Source of the DNA: Rhodothermaceae bacterium
Lineage (GTDB): Bacteria > Bacteroidota > Rhodothermia > Rhodothermales > JAHEMB01
NCBI GenBank assembly: GCA_024643915.1
Contig: JAHEMB010000023.1
Location: forward strand, 1 to 14,370
Direction: 5' to 3'
Length of the DNA stretch: 14,370 bases
Under the pieces are notes generated by a model. The model saw nothing but the letters and a program-made list of their open reading frames with translations, ran no database searches and was not told the DNA's origin. Below, piece after piece: positions 7,947 through 14,370 of this stretch. Position 1 is the first letter of the stretch. Every line of letters begins with the position of its first letter. Both the position numbers and the translations under genes were made by a program.

Positions 7947-8003
7947 AATATGCGAAGGGGCTGCGTGAGCCGCATGAGCAACATCTGAGATCTTTGTGAG
8001 CAT
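7947..8003 (-). promoter_or_regulatory. Promoter/operator module, copy 1
   Basis: On the plus strand, AATATGC (7947-7953; GCATATT toward the gene, a plausible -10) is followed by a 9-bp spacer and a 41-bp array at 7963-8003. The array has TGAG starts at 7966, 7975, 7986 and 7997, i.e. steps of 9, 11 and 11 bp. Copy 2 at 9510-9566 matches 36 of 41 array positions and all 7 bases of the -10 block at the same distance, while the 9-bp spacer is unrelated. Conservation of two blocks but not the spacer is the pattern expected of functional promoter plus operator. Direct repeats at about 11 bp are typical of OmpR/PhoB-type winged-helix binding. Placement of the array in the -35 zone, just upstream of the -10, resembles PhoB-class activation. 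The expected transcript start is near 7940. Confidence 0.7.
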
Positions 8004-8047
8004 GGATGACGCAGGCCTGAGCCACGCTTTGGCGGCTTCCTCCCCGA

Positions 8048-9367
8048 CTAGTGGAAGAAGGGCAGGGCAATCAGCAGCGAGACCGCCCACACAGCAGCCA
8101 ACGTCGCCAGCAGACCAAGCGATTCGCGAAAGACGGACAGCCAGGGCTGCCGGCGGGCTTTCCAGAGCCGGACCCCTACCGAGGCCACGATCAGCAGCGT
8201 CGTCACGTTCCATCCGATGACGGCAAACCGGTTCGGCGTCAGGCCGGATTCGAGCGTCCGGCTGGCTACCGCCGCCAGGGCGTAGACGTTCAGGACGAGG
8301 GTGAGTCCCCCGAGCCCGAGGACGGCGTACCGGAAGAGAGACCACCGCCCGCCTGATCGTGCGTCGACCGGGCCGGAGACGACGACGGCCAGGAGGACGA
8401 GGATGGCCAGGATGGTGGCGTTGTAGACGATGAGGACTTCCCGCTCCTCGAAGGGTTTCCGGAAGTGGACCGGGATGAACCACAGGACGTAGACGAGCAG
8501 TACACCGAGCGCAAGCGGGAGCAGAAGCCGGGTGAGGATTCGGAGCGTACGCGTCAGGCCGGCCTGCCCCTCCTGTTCCGCGGGCGAAGCCTTGGCGTCG
8601 TACACGCTGCCGAGCGCCAGCAACGGGAGGGCGCCGGCGGCCCAGGCCACGACCACCACGAGGTCTTCCTCGGGCAGTTCGATCCCGAGTACCGCGAAGA
8701 TGCCGTAGGTGAGCCCGACGAAGATCAGCCCGGCACCGAAGAAGATGCCCCCCGTCAACACGACCTCAACGGACTTGACGAGGTAGGCAAAGGACTGCCT
8801 TGCGGGATTCGGATAGCCGAGGCAGAGCGCTGCGCCGACGATGGCCCAGGATATGAACGGTAGGTGAAGGGCGCCCAGCACCGCGGTGTCGTCGGTCCTG
8901 CCGCCGAGGGTGAGTCCCGCGTAGAGCGCCACCAGCACCACGGCGCCGGCCGCAGCGGCATACCTCGCCCGGCCCTTCGTCGCCCGCTCGGCCCAGGCCA
9001 GGTAGCCGAGCAGGCCCAGGGCGACGAGCGGCCCCCAGCCCACCCAGAAGAGCACAGCCGCTTCGCCCGGATTGGGTACCGGAGGCTTGCCGCCCGCCAG
9101 CAGGGCGCTCACTCCCCCGAGCACGACGCTCGCCCCGATGACCACCCACCAGCTGTGATCGCGGATGTTTTCCTCTTCACTTTTCAGCGGCACGTCGAGT
9201 CGGTATATCCAGGCTTCGAGGAGGAGATTACCCGGCTGCGCTTCCCGGCACTGCCGGAGGGCTTCAGTAAAGGCTGCTTCGTTGCCCTCCTCCTGCACGC
9301 GCCTGTAGAGGCGTTCGAGACCCGCAGGCTCTCCGCTCGCCGCCACCATGTCGTCCTTCAGCGTCAT
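8048..9367 (-). CDS. Uncharacterised polytopic membrane protein, possibly DUF4153-like
   Basis: 439 residues from the ATG at 9367. A TTG at 9409 extends the frame by 14 residues, and an ATG at 9349 with AAGGA 5 nt upstream is a good alternative start. The first ~60 residues are soluble, charged and helical (LERLYRRVQEEGNEAAFTEAL, one short helical-repeat-like stretch). About 11 membrane segments then run to the C-terminus, which ends in a hydrophobic helix and FFH. The segment YNATILAILVLL and the later SGLTPNRFAVIGWN resemble the C-terminal part of DUF4153-type membrane proteins. That assignment is from memory of the family and not certain. Copy 2 of the promoter module lies upstream, shared with the divergent winged-helix gene. 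It is followed, in the same direction, by the 7310-7894 membrane gene, which has its own module copy. No transport or catalytic motif is recognised. Confidence 0.8.
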   Translation of the reverse strand: MTLKDDMVAASGEPAGLERLYRRVQEEGNEAAFTEALRQCREAQPGNLLLEAWIYRLDVPLKSEEENIRDHSWWVVIGASVVLGGVSALLAGGKPPVPNPGEAAVLFWVGWGPLVALGLLGYLAWAERATKGRARYAAAAGAVVLVALYAGLTLGGRTDDTAVLGALHLPFISWAIVGAALCLGYPNPARQSFAYLVKSVEVVLTGGIFFGAGLIFVGLTYGIFAVLGIELPEEDLVVVVAWAAGALPLLALGSVYDAKASPAEQEGQAGLTRTLRILTRLLLPLALGVLLVYVLWFIPVHFRKPFEEREVLIVYNATILAILVLLAVVVSGPVDARSGGRWSLFRYAVLGLGGLTLVLNVYALAAVASRTLESGLTPNRFAVIGWNVTTLLIVASVGVRLWKARRQPWLSVFRESLGLLATLAAVWAVSLLIALPFFH

Positions 9368-9485
9368 AGTCGTTTCGTCGTTCGCCTCGATAGGTATGAG
9401 TTCCGTCAAGGTTCTGTTCGATCATTCGGCAGCAGGATCGCACAGCCCCAGATCGCGTTGTCGAACAGCCCAATTCGCTCCCGCA

Positions 9486-9514
9486 TTGCAGGTGTGACCA
9501 TTCGCCCGTAATAT
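9486..9514 (+). promoter_or_regulatory. Candidate sigma-70-like promoter of the regulator gene
   Basis: TTGCAG (9486-9491), a 17-bp spacer, and TAATAT (9509-9514). This would start transcription near 9521, giving a leader of about 38 nt to the GTG at 9559. The operator array (9526-9566) would then lie just downstream of the start site, a position suited to self-repression. The -10 overlaps the conserved AATATGC block that is also read on the minus strand, so the two promoters would be back to back. Confidence 0.45.
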
Positions 9515-9566
9515 GCCGCCAGAACGCGTGAGCGGCATGAGCAACATCTGAGCATTTCGTGAGCAT
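9510..9566 (-). promoter_or_regulatory. Promoter/operator module, copy 2
   Basis: The organisation is identical to copy 1: AATATGC at 9510-9516, a 9-bp unrelated spacer, and a 41-bp array at 9526-9566 with TGAG starts at 9529, 9538, 9549 and 9560. Here three TGAGCA hexamers (9538, 9549, 9560) are perfect and spaced exactly 11 bp. Read on the minus strand it would drive the 8048-9367 membrane protein from a start near 9503. On the plus strand the array covers the GTG start codon of the winged-helix gene (9559-9561). Confidence 0.7.
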
Positions 9567-10770
9567 CGTGCAGGAATCCCCGATCTACCGCTTCGGCGAC
9601 TTCACACTCGATATTACCAACCGGGAGTTGTTACGCGAGGAAGAACGTCTGGACCTCAGCGCCCGGTACTTCGACGCGCTCATCTTGCTGGTACGAGAGC
9701 AGGGTCGCCTCGTCGAAAAGGATCGGTTTTTCGACGAGGTCTGGGACGACGTCGTGGTGAGCGACAGCGCCCTCACACAGTGCATTAAGGAAATCCGCCG
9801 GCAGCTCGGAGACGATGCTGCGAATCCCCGGTTCATTCAGACGGTCCCCCGGCACGGGTATCGGTTCATCGCGGAGGTAGCCATCGCTGATCGTAGTGCC
9901 GTGGCCGATGCTCCGGACGCTGTCCCCGATATTTCAGGATCTAAGGGAGATGTGGGAGGAGTCTCCCGGTCCGCAGAGGGCGCCGGATCTGTTTCCGCGA
10001 TTAACCTCACCGGTCGGAGCGAGTCGGCGTTTTCAACGGCCCTGGCGACGGCGCTCGCCGGAACGCTGGGAGGCGCCGTCGCCGGACTGCTGGGCGGTCT
10101 GCTCTACGGCTTCGGTCTTGCTTACTCGCCCCTGGATCAAGAACTCGGAACCGCCTCCGTTCTACTCGTGCTGATCAGTCTCACCGGGTTCCTCGGTACC
10201 GTGGGCGGATTCGGCATAGGCGCCGGGATGGCGGCGGCCGACTACGCCGCGGGCGGTCGGAAGGCCTGGCGTATTGTCGGGGCCGTGCTGGGCGGCATGC
10301 TCATAGGCGGAAGCGTGAAGCTGCTGGGCGTCGATGCCTTCAAGTTGCTCTTCGGACAGACGCCTGCCGGCATCACAGGCGGGATGGAAGGCGCTGCGCT
10401 CGGCCTCGCCGTAGGGCTGGGCGCGCACCTCGGCGGCGGCGTCGACGCGGCGACCTGGTGGCGACCCGTCGCCGCAGCGGCCACGACCGGGGCCGTCATT
10501 GGGGTGTTGATCGCCCTCTCGGGCGGGCACCTGATGGGCGGCAGCCTCGATCTGCTGGCACATTCCTTTTCGGAGTCGAGACTTCAACTGGACGCCTTCG
10601 GGCGCTACTTCGGGGAAGTGCGCTTTGGACAAACGACCCAGGTCGTCCTGGCCGGGATCGAAGGGCTCATCTTCACCGCCTGCGTGGCCGGGGCCCTGGC
10701 TGCGTCCCGGCTATCAAAAAAGGCCCTACCGGCTAACCAGTCGAGCCAGACGGCTGGAGGGCGACGCTGA
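9559..10770 (+). CDS. Membrane-anchored OmpR/ToxR-type winged-helix regulator
   Basis: 403 residues from GTG 9559. An in-frame TGA at 9538-9540 limits the start, and GTG 9568 is the only close alternative. Neither has a Shine-Dalgarno site. Residues ~9-106 are a C-terminal-effector-type winged helix (Trans_reg_C). They show the opening strands YRFGDFTLD, the segment DRFFDEVWDDVVVSDSALTQ leading into the recognition helix (about 69-84), and the wing IQTVPRHGYRFIAEV. A ~50-residue polar linker follows. About six Gly/Ala-rich membrane segments then span 160-385 (approximately 161-188, 198-224, 236-256, 270-294, 302-322, 361-384). No receiver domain is present, so it is a one-component membrane regulator like CadC/ToxR. 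Those normally have a single helix plus a periplasmic domain. It likely senses a membrane or envelope state. The probable targets are its own gene and the two membrane genes carrying the repeat array. Confidence 0.85.
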   Translation: MSIVQESPIYRFGDFTLDITNRELLREEERLDLSARYFDALILLVREQGRLVEKDRFFDEVWDDVVVSDSALTQCIKEIRRQLGDDAANPRFIQTVPRHGYRFIAEVAIADRSAVADAPDAVPDISGSKGDVGGVSRSAEGAGSVSAINLTGRSESAFSTALATALAGTLGGAVAGLLGGLLYGFGLAYSPLDQELGTASVLLVLISLTGFLGTVGGFGIGAGMAAADYAAGGRKAWRIVGAVLGGMLIGGSVKLLGVDAFKLLFGQTPAGITGGMEGAALGLAVGLGAHLGGGVDAATWWRPVAAAATTGAVIGVLIALSGGHLMGGSLDLLAHSFSESRLQLDAFGRYFGEVRFGQTTQVVLAGIEGLIFTACVAGALAASRLSKKALPANQSSQTAGGRR

Positions 10771-10780
10771 TGGGTATCTG

Positions 10781-11083
10781 TTATTCAGGAAAGCCGTCCT
10801 GCGCTGCCCAGGGACGGAGGACAAGGTACTTCTCGCGTGGCTCGCACCGCAGCCAGTCGATGCCGTGCCGCCGGCACCACCACACGTGCCCGCCGATGCC
10901 CAGGAGCGGGTGCCCGACGATCCAGGCGAGCGCCCAGGGGCCGAAGAAGTACGAGAGGACGGCGGCCACGCCAAGGTAGAAAACGAGTTTCCCGGCCACT
11001 TTCCAGCGCGGCGCAATGCAATGCCCGAAGAGCAGAAAGCCAACCAGCCAGAGCACAGCGGCGAGGGCGAGGTGGATAAGCAT
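10781..11083 (-). CDS. Small two-helix membrane protein of unknown function
   Basis: 100 residues. Two predicted membrane helices lie at about 3-22 and 29-56. A soluble tail rich in His, Cys and Trp follows (HPLLGIGGHVWWC, then RRHGIDWLRCEPREKY). The regular hydrophobic pattern and positively charged loop (APRWKVAGK) support a real inner-membrane protein rather than a shadow frame. Several plus-strand frames overlap it but show only Arg/Ala-rich noise. It ends 10 bp from the stop of the convergent regulator gene, leaving no room for a terminator. The start has no clear Shine-Dalgarno site. The conserved-looking HPLLGIGGH and WWC residues could bind metal, but that is conjecture. No operator array precedes it. 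Confidence 0.7.
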   Translation of the reverse strand: MLIHLALAAVLWLVGFLLFGHCIAPRWKVAGKLVFYLGVAAVLSYFFGPWALAWIVGHPLLGIGGHVWWCRRHGIDWLRCEPREKYLVLRPWAAQDGFPE

Positions 11084-11295
11084 AGTGAAACGTGAAGGAG
11101 ACCTGGGACTTAGCAGTTTATCCGACCCTGGTCTCTCGAAAACGATCCGGCACGTCTGCGCCGCCAGATCGCAGCGCGACCGGTGGCCGTCGCACGCGCG
11201 TTATTCTGTCCCGTCTGATACTTCCCGCTCGAAGAGTCGCGTTGCCACAACATATCATGGCCACCCGTCGGGTGCAGCCAATGGATAGAGGGCCC

Positions 11296-11796
11296 CTACG
11301 AAGCTAGCGCCATCTCAAACAGAGCAGCATGCTCTCCATCGACCTCAATCCATCGCACCCCCGTCTTGGTAAACCCGAGCGCTTCGTAGAAGGCACAGAG
11401 ACGCTGGCGATCGGCGACACAATCAAGACGAAGAAAGGTCTTACCTTGACTAATGGCTTTCTCACGTGCCCACGCTATCATAGCTTTCCCTACACCCTGT
11501 CCCCGAAAGGCACGGCGAACGGCCAGTAGATGAACAAAGGCCGTGCTACCATCCGTGATCTCAGGGTAGTAAATTGGGTCTGCAACTTCATACGAGATAG
11601 TTCCGGCAACCTCACCGTTTAACACTACAAGATGTAGACTCCCCGACGCAATAAGTGGTTGTACTTTCTCGGCTCCGATTTCGGAGTCCCGCCACATACA
11701 GGCTCCTGCTCGGCCTGTCCATTCATTGGCCTCCTTGAGAATAGAAAGTGCTTCTTCAAGATCTGATTGGGTTGCCTGTAGAATTTCATATTTCAT
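11296..11796 (-). CDS. GNAT-family N-acetyltransferase
   Basis: 166 residues from the ATG at 11794-11796. The open frame extends to 11901, but the added 35 residues do not look like part of the fold, whereas MKYEILQATQSDLEEAL is a typical GNAT opening. The acetyl-CoA pyrophosphate-binding motif A is at residues ~88-108 (VHLLAVRRAFRGQGVGKAM, with RGQGVGK at 98-104). Motif B, with its usual CAFYEALGF, lies near 140-150. It would transfer an acetyl group from acetyl-CoA to an amine. The substrate is unknown, and this subgroup includes many self-standing detoxification enzymes. Rows of this gene that I counted run about 43-57% GC, against about 75% in a row of the neighbouring permease, suggesting horizontal acquisition. 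No strong ribosome site is visible. Confidence 0.85.
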   Translation of the reverse strand: MKYEILQATQSDLEEALSILKEANEWTGRAGACMWRDSEIGAEKVQPLIASGSLHLVVLNGEVAGTISYEVADPIYYPEITDGSTAFVHLLAVRRAFRGQGVGKAMIAWAREKAISQGKTFLRLDCVADRQRLCAFYEALGFTKTGVRWIEVDGEHAALFEMALAS

Positions 11797-12101
11797 GACG
11801 ACTGGAGCCCATATCTGGTAGGCCATATACGGATAGCAATCAGCGGCCCTGGGCCTGCGGGCTTCCTCGTTCAAGATACCAATGCGGGAAAGCGGCAGCA
11901 ACTCCGCTCACGGCAGTACTGCCCGGCCCTGGATCCGCTGCATGGCATGAGTAGGCCTGCTCACCCATCAGGCATTTTCTCTGTGACCTCACCTTCTGGC
12001 AGTTGCTTACCATGAAGCGCCGGAGGAACGGCTTCATTTCGCAATTAGTAAACACGGTACCCAGCTTCTGGTAGGGCCTGCCCTACAAGACCGGAACCGC
12101 T
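11797..12101. other. Non-coding gap between GNAT and permease genes
   Basis: This 305-bp divergent intergenic region must contain the promoters of the minus-strand GNAT gene and the plus-strand permease gene. No convincing -35/-10 pair was found. It holds a 7-bp inverted repeat (ATGAAGC 12012-12018, GCTTCAT 12031-12037) and, nearer the permease, the palindrome listed separately. The open frames here show no protein-like sequence. Confidence 0.5.
12071..12086. promoter_or_regulatory. Palindrome 15 bp upstream of the permease start
   Basis: GTAGGGC and GCCCTAC flank a 2-bp centre. As DNA this is a perfect dyad of 7 bp arms, suited to a dimeric repressor. As RNA it can fold with 6 pairs and a 4-nt loop and would lie just before the ATG at 12102. 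Either reading would affect permease expression. No other copy is present in the window. Confidence 0.4.
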
Positions 12102-14370
12102 ATGAAGGATGATGTGACGATCACCGAGGAGGCACCCGGCATCGCCACGTCGGCCCAGGAAGCGCAGTCCGAAACGGGGACCCCGGAGCCGAAGCGCTTC
12201 GGCGCGTTTGCAGGCGTCTTTACCCCGACGCTGCTGACGATCCTGGGCGTGATCATGTACCTCCGGCTCGGCTGGGTGGTGGGCAACGCCGGGCTGCTCG
12301 GTGCCATTCTCATTATCCTGCTTGCCAACGGCATTACGCTGGCGACCGGACTCTCGCTCTCTTCGATCGCCACCAACACGCGGATGGGAGCCGGCGGTCC
12401 CTATGCCGTCATTTCGAAGTCCCTCGGGTTTGAGGTGGGCGGGAGCGTCGGGGTGCCGCTCTACCTCTCGCAGGCGCTGGCCGTCGCTATGTACGTGTTC
12501 GGCTTCCGCGAAGGGTGGCTGTGGATCTTCCCGGACCACCCGGCGCTCCTCGTCGATCTGGTCATCTTTGCCGTCGTGTTCGGCATCGCCGCGGTCTCGG
12601 CCGACCTCGCCTTCAAGACGCAGTACGTGGTGATGGCGGTCATCGCCGTGTCGCTGGTGCTCATCTTCGGCAACCCGGCGGCCTGGCAGGGCGGGCACGA
12701 GATCGCCCTGTGGGGCAGCTATCCCGGCGCGCCCGAGACCGGGTTCTCCGGGGCGGACTTCTGGATCGTCTTCGCGGTGTTCTTTCCGGCGGCCACCGGC
12801 ATCATGGCCGGCGCCAACATGTCGGGCGAGCTAAAAAATCCGCGCCGGAGTATTCCCGTCGGGGCGCTCTCGGCCATCGGCTTGAGCGCTGTCATCTACC
12901 TGGTGCTGGCCGTGTGGTTCGCCATGGCCGCTACCACCGACGAACTCGTAAGCAACTATACCCTGATCATCGATAAATCGCTCTGGGGGCCAGCGGTGCT
13001 GGCGGGCCTGCTCGGGGCCACGTTCTCCTCGGCGCTGTCGTCCCTCGTGGGGGCGCCCCGAATCTTGCAAGCGCTCGGCACAGACAAGGTCATTCCGGGG
13101 GGCGCCTGGCTGGCCAAACGGTCGGGGGGCGAGCCGCGCCGGGCGTTGCTGCTCACCGGCGGCATCGTGCTGCTGGGTCTGATGATGCGCGACCTCAACG
13201 CCATCGCCCCCCTCATCACGATGTTCTTCCTGATCACCTACACCGTCATCAACGTGGTGCTGCTGGCCGAGGAGAGCCTGGGGTTGATGAGCTTTCGCCC
13301 GACGCTCAAGGTGCCGCGCTTCGTCCCCTTCGTGGGGGCCGCCGGGTGCACCTTCGCCATGTTCATCGTCAACCCTAGCTTTAGCCTGATCGCCGTGGGT
13401 GTGGTCGTCGGGCTGTACCTGTGGATCGTCTGGCGCGGAGTGACGCCGCGCACCGGGAGCGTCCGCAGCGGCATCTTCGTCGCCTTCGCCGAGTGGGCCG
13501 CCGGCAAAGTCATCTCCCTGGACATGGCCGCCAGCCGGGCGTGGAAGCCCAGCCTGCTCGTCCCCGTCGTCAACCCGGCGACGCTGCGCGGCGAGCTGCG
13601 GTTGCTGATCGACCTGTGCCGCCCGGAGGGCACGCTGAAGCTGCTCGGGCTGGCGACTAGAGAGACCGTAGGCCACCTCACGCCGCGCATTGAGGCCCTT
13701 GTGCAGGTGCTCCAGCGCCACGGCATCCTGACGACCTCTTCGACGGTGGACTCGGCCGATTACGTCACGGGGATCGTAGCCGGGCTACAGGCGCTGGGCA
13801 GTGCCTTCTTCCGTCCCAACATTCTCTTTCTGCACCTGCCCCGCAATGTGGAGCAGCATCCGGAGTTGCGCACAGTGATAAGCGAGGCAGCCCGCCTGGA
13901 GATCGGGGTGATGCTGCTGGGCCTGCACGAGGAGGCGGGGATGGGCATGAAGCGCGTGGTAAACCTGTGGATTCGGCCCAAATCGCCCGATCTCGCGATG
14001 GCAGACTATCTCGGTCGCTCCAACCTCAACCTCTCCATCCTCACGGCCCTGCGGCTCTCGCGGGCCTGGCAGGCCGATCTAAACCTGATCAGCGTCGCGC
14101 GTGATGAGGCCGAGGCGGACGCGGTGCGCCTGCACGTGGAGGAACTTCGCGATCTGTGCCGCATCCCCGAGGCCGCCCGCGTGGTCGTGATGGTGGGGCC
14201 TTTTGATGACTGTGTCGCCCAGGCGCCGCAATCGGATATGGACATCATGGGGTTGAAGCCCGGCGAGGATGGCGCAGGCCCCGACCTCGAGTTCGTTGCC
14301 CGGATGATCGAAGCCACCCGCTCCGCGTGCCTGTTCGTAGGCAATTCCGGGTCCGAGAGCGCGCTGGCTT
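12102..14370 (+). CDS. SLC12-like (cation-chloride cotransporter type) APC permease, 3' truncated by window
   Basis: 756 codons are in the window and the frame is still open at the end. A hydrophilic N-terminus of ~33 residues precedes an APC-fold membrane domain of about 12 helices (~34-450). The first helix region carries the family-typical FAGVFTPTLLTILGVIMYLR. Other conserved blocks are SADLAFKTQYVVM, AVFFPAATGIMAGANMSGE followed by LKNPRRSIPVG, and RILQALGTDKVIP. From about 465 onward a large soluble domain follows (WAAGKVISLDMAASRAWKP onward), as in SLC12 C-terminal regulatory domains. Eukaryotic relatives move Na+/K+ with Cl-. Bacterial members may carry these ions or amino acids, so the substrate is not settled. 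The ATG is preceded only by a weak GGAA. Upstream lies a palindrome that could be regulatory. Confidence 0.9.
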   Translation, partial: MKDDVTITEEAPGIATSAQEAQSETGTPEPKRFGAFAGVFTPTLLTILGVIMYLRLGWVVGNAGLLGAILIILLANGITLATGLSLSSIATNTRMGAGGPYAVISKSLGFEVGGSVGVPLYLSQALAVAMYVFGFREGWLWIFPDHPALLVDLVIFAVVFGIAAVSADLAFKTQYVVMAVIAVSLVLIFGNPAAWQGGHEIALWGSYPGAPETGFSGADFWIVFAVFFPAATGIMAGANMSGELKNPRRSIPVGALSAIGLSAVIYLVLAVWFAMAATTDELVSNYTLIIDKSLWGPAVLAGLLGATFSSALSSLVGAPRILQALGTDKVIPGGAWLAKRSGGEPRRALLLTGGIVLLGLMMRDLNAIAPLITMFFLITYTVINVVLLAEESLGLMSFRPTLKVPRFVPFVGAAGCTFAMFIVNPSFSLIAVGVVVGLYLWIVWRGVTPRTGSVRSGIFVAFAEWAAGKVISLDMAASRAWKPSLLVPVVNPATLRGELRLLIDLCRPEGTLKLLGLATRETVGHLTPRIEALVQVLQRHGILTTSSTVDSADYVTGIVAGLQALGSAFFRPNILFLHLPRNVEQHPELRTVISEAARLEIGVMLLGLHEEAGMGMKRVVNLWIRPKSPDLAMADYLGRSNLNLSILTALRLSRAWQADLNLISVARDEAEADAVRLHVEELRDLCRIPEAARVVVMVGPFDDCVAQAPQSDMDIMGLKPGEDGAGPDLEFVARMIEATRSACLFVGNSGSESALA

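Noticed and set aside
7963..8003. The repeat arrays as a CRISPR or tandem-repeat array
   Set aside because: Only two distant copies exist. Internal units are 9-11 bp with no spacers of CRISPR size. Phasing and position fit an operator.
8864..9511. Plus-strand open frame (215 codons) within the membrane-protein gene
   Set aside because: The opposite frame gives about 11 regular hydrophobic segments. The plus frame is Arg/His/Pro-rich noise.
9264..9566. Two minus-strand frames starting MLTK-SDVAHAAHA (here and near 8003), looking like a shared short peptide
   Set aside because: The shared peptide is just the translation of the 41-bp TGAGC array in both places. Downstream sequences are unrelated and overlap real genes, so the conservation is better explained at DNA level.
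10625..11095. Plus-strand frame bridging the regulator end and the small membrane gene
   Set aside because: It starts inside the regulator in another frame and has no protein-like pattern, whereas the minus frame shows two clean membrane helices.
12831..13721. Minus-strand open frame (296 codons) opposite the permease gene
   Set aside because: Composition is Arg/His/Gln/Asp-rich repeats of codon-bias origin, and the plus frame is an unmistakable APC permease.

Overview
The window is GC-rich bacterial chromosome that looks like a member of the Rhodothermota/Bacteroidota (Rhodothermales-like). The main evidence is a large exported protein ending in a type IX secretion (T9SS) sorting domain of the FQNYPNPFNP type. 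Supporting evidence is the pair of ion-transport families (a CASTOR/POLLUX-type channel and an SLC12-type permease) and the general lack of strong Shine-Dalgarno sites. The taxonomic call is an inference. No rRNA, tRNA, CRISPR array, transposase or integrase was recognised.

Layout, left to right. 209-1249 (+): a RecA-fold P-loop ATPase of the AAA_24/Sak4-like kind, closed by a good hairpin terminator at 1286-1323. 1250-1498: a small ATTGCG repeat cluster and a pyrimidine tract. 1499-3442 (+): a CASTOR/POLLUX-related ion channel with two transmembrane helices, a pore loop and two RCK-like Rossmann regions. 3638-7267 (+): a 1209-residue exported protein with a parallel beta-helix region and a C-terminal T9SS signal.

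7310-10770 is the most interesting part. A ToxR/CadC-like winged-helix regulator with an unusually large polytopic membrane domain (9559-10770, +) lies divergent to two minus-strand genes for multi-pass membrane proteins (8048-9367 and 7310-7894). Each minus-strand gene is preceded by a copy of the same 57-bp promoter module. The module has a conserved AATATGC block (GCATATT read toward the gene), a non-conserved 9-bp spacer, and a conserved 41-bp array of TGAG(C) half-sites at 9, 11 and 11 bp steps. The ~11-bp direct-repeat phasing is what OmpR/PhoB-type winged helices bind. I therefore infer that this is the operator of the neighbouring regulator and that the three genes form one regulatory unit. 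One array also covers the regulator's own GTG start codon, which suggests autoregulation.

10781-11083 (-): a small two-helix membrane protein, tail-to-tail with the regulator. 11296-11796 (-): a GNAT acetyltransferase of clearly lower GC, probably acquired. 11797-12101: non-coding, with a near-perfect palindrome just before the next gene. 12102-14370 (+): an SLC12/cation-chloride-cotransporter-like permease running off the window end.

The housekeeping theme is membrane transport and the cell envelope. The regulated membrane-protein module is the candidate undescribed system.
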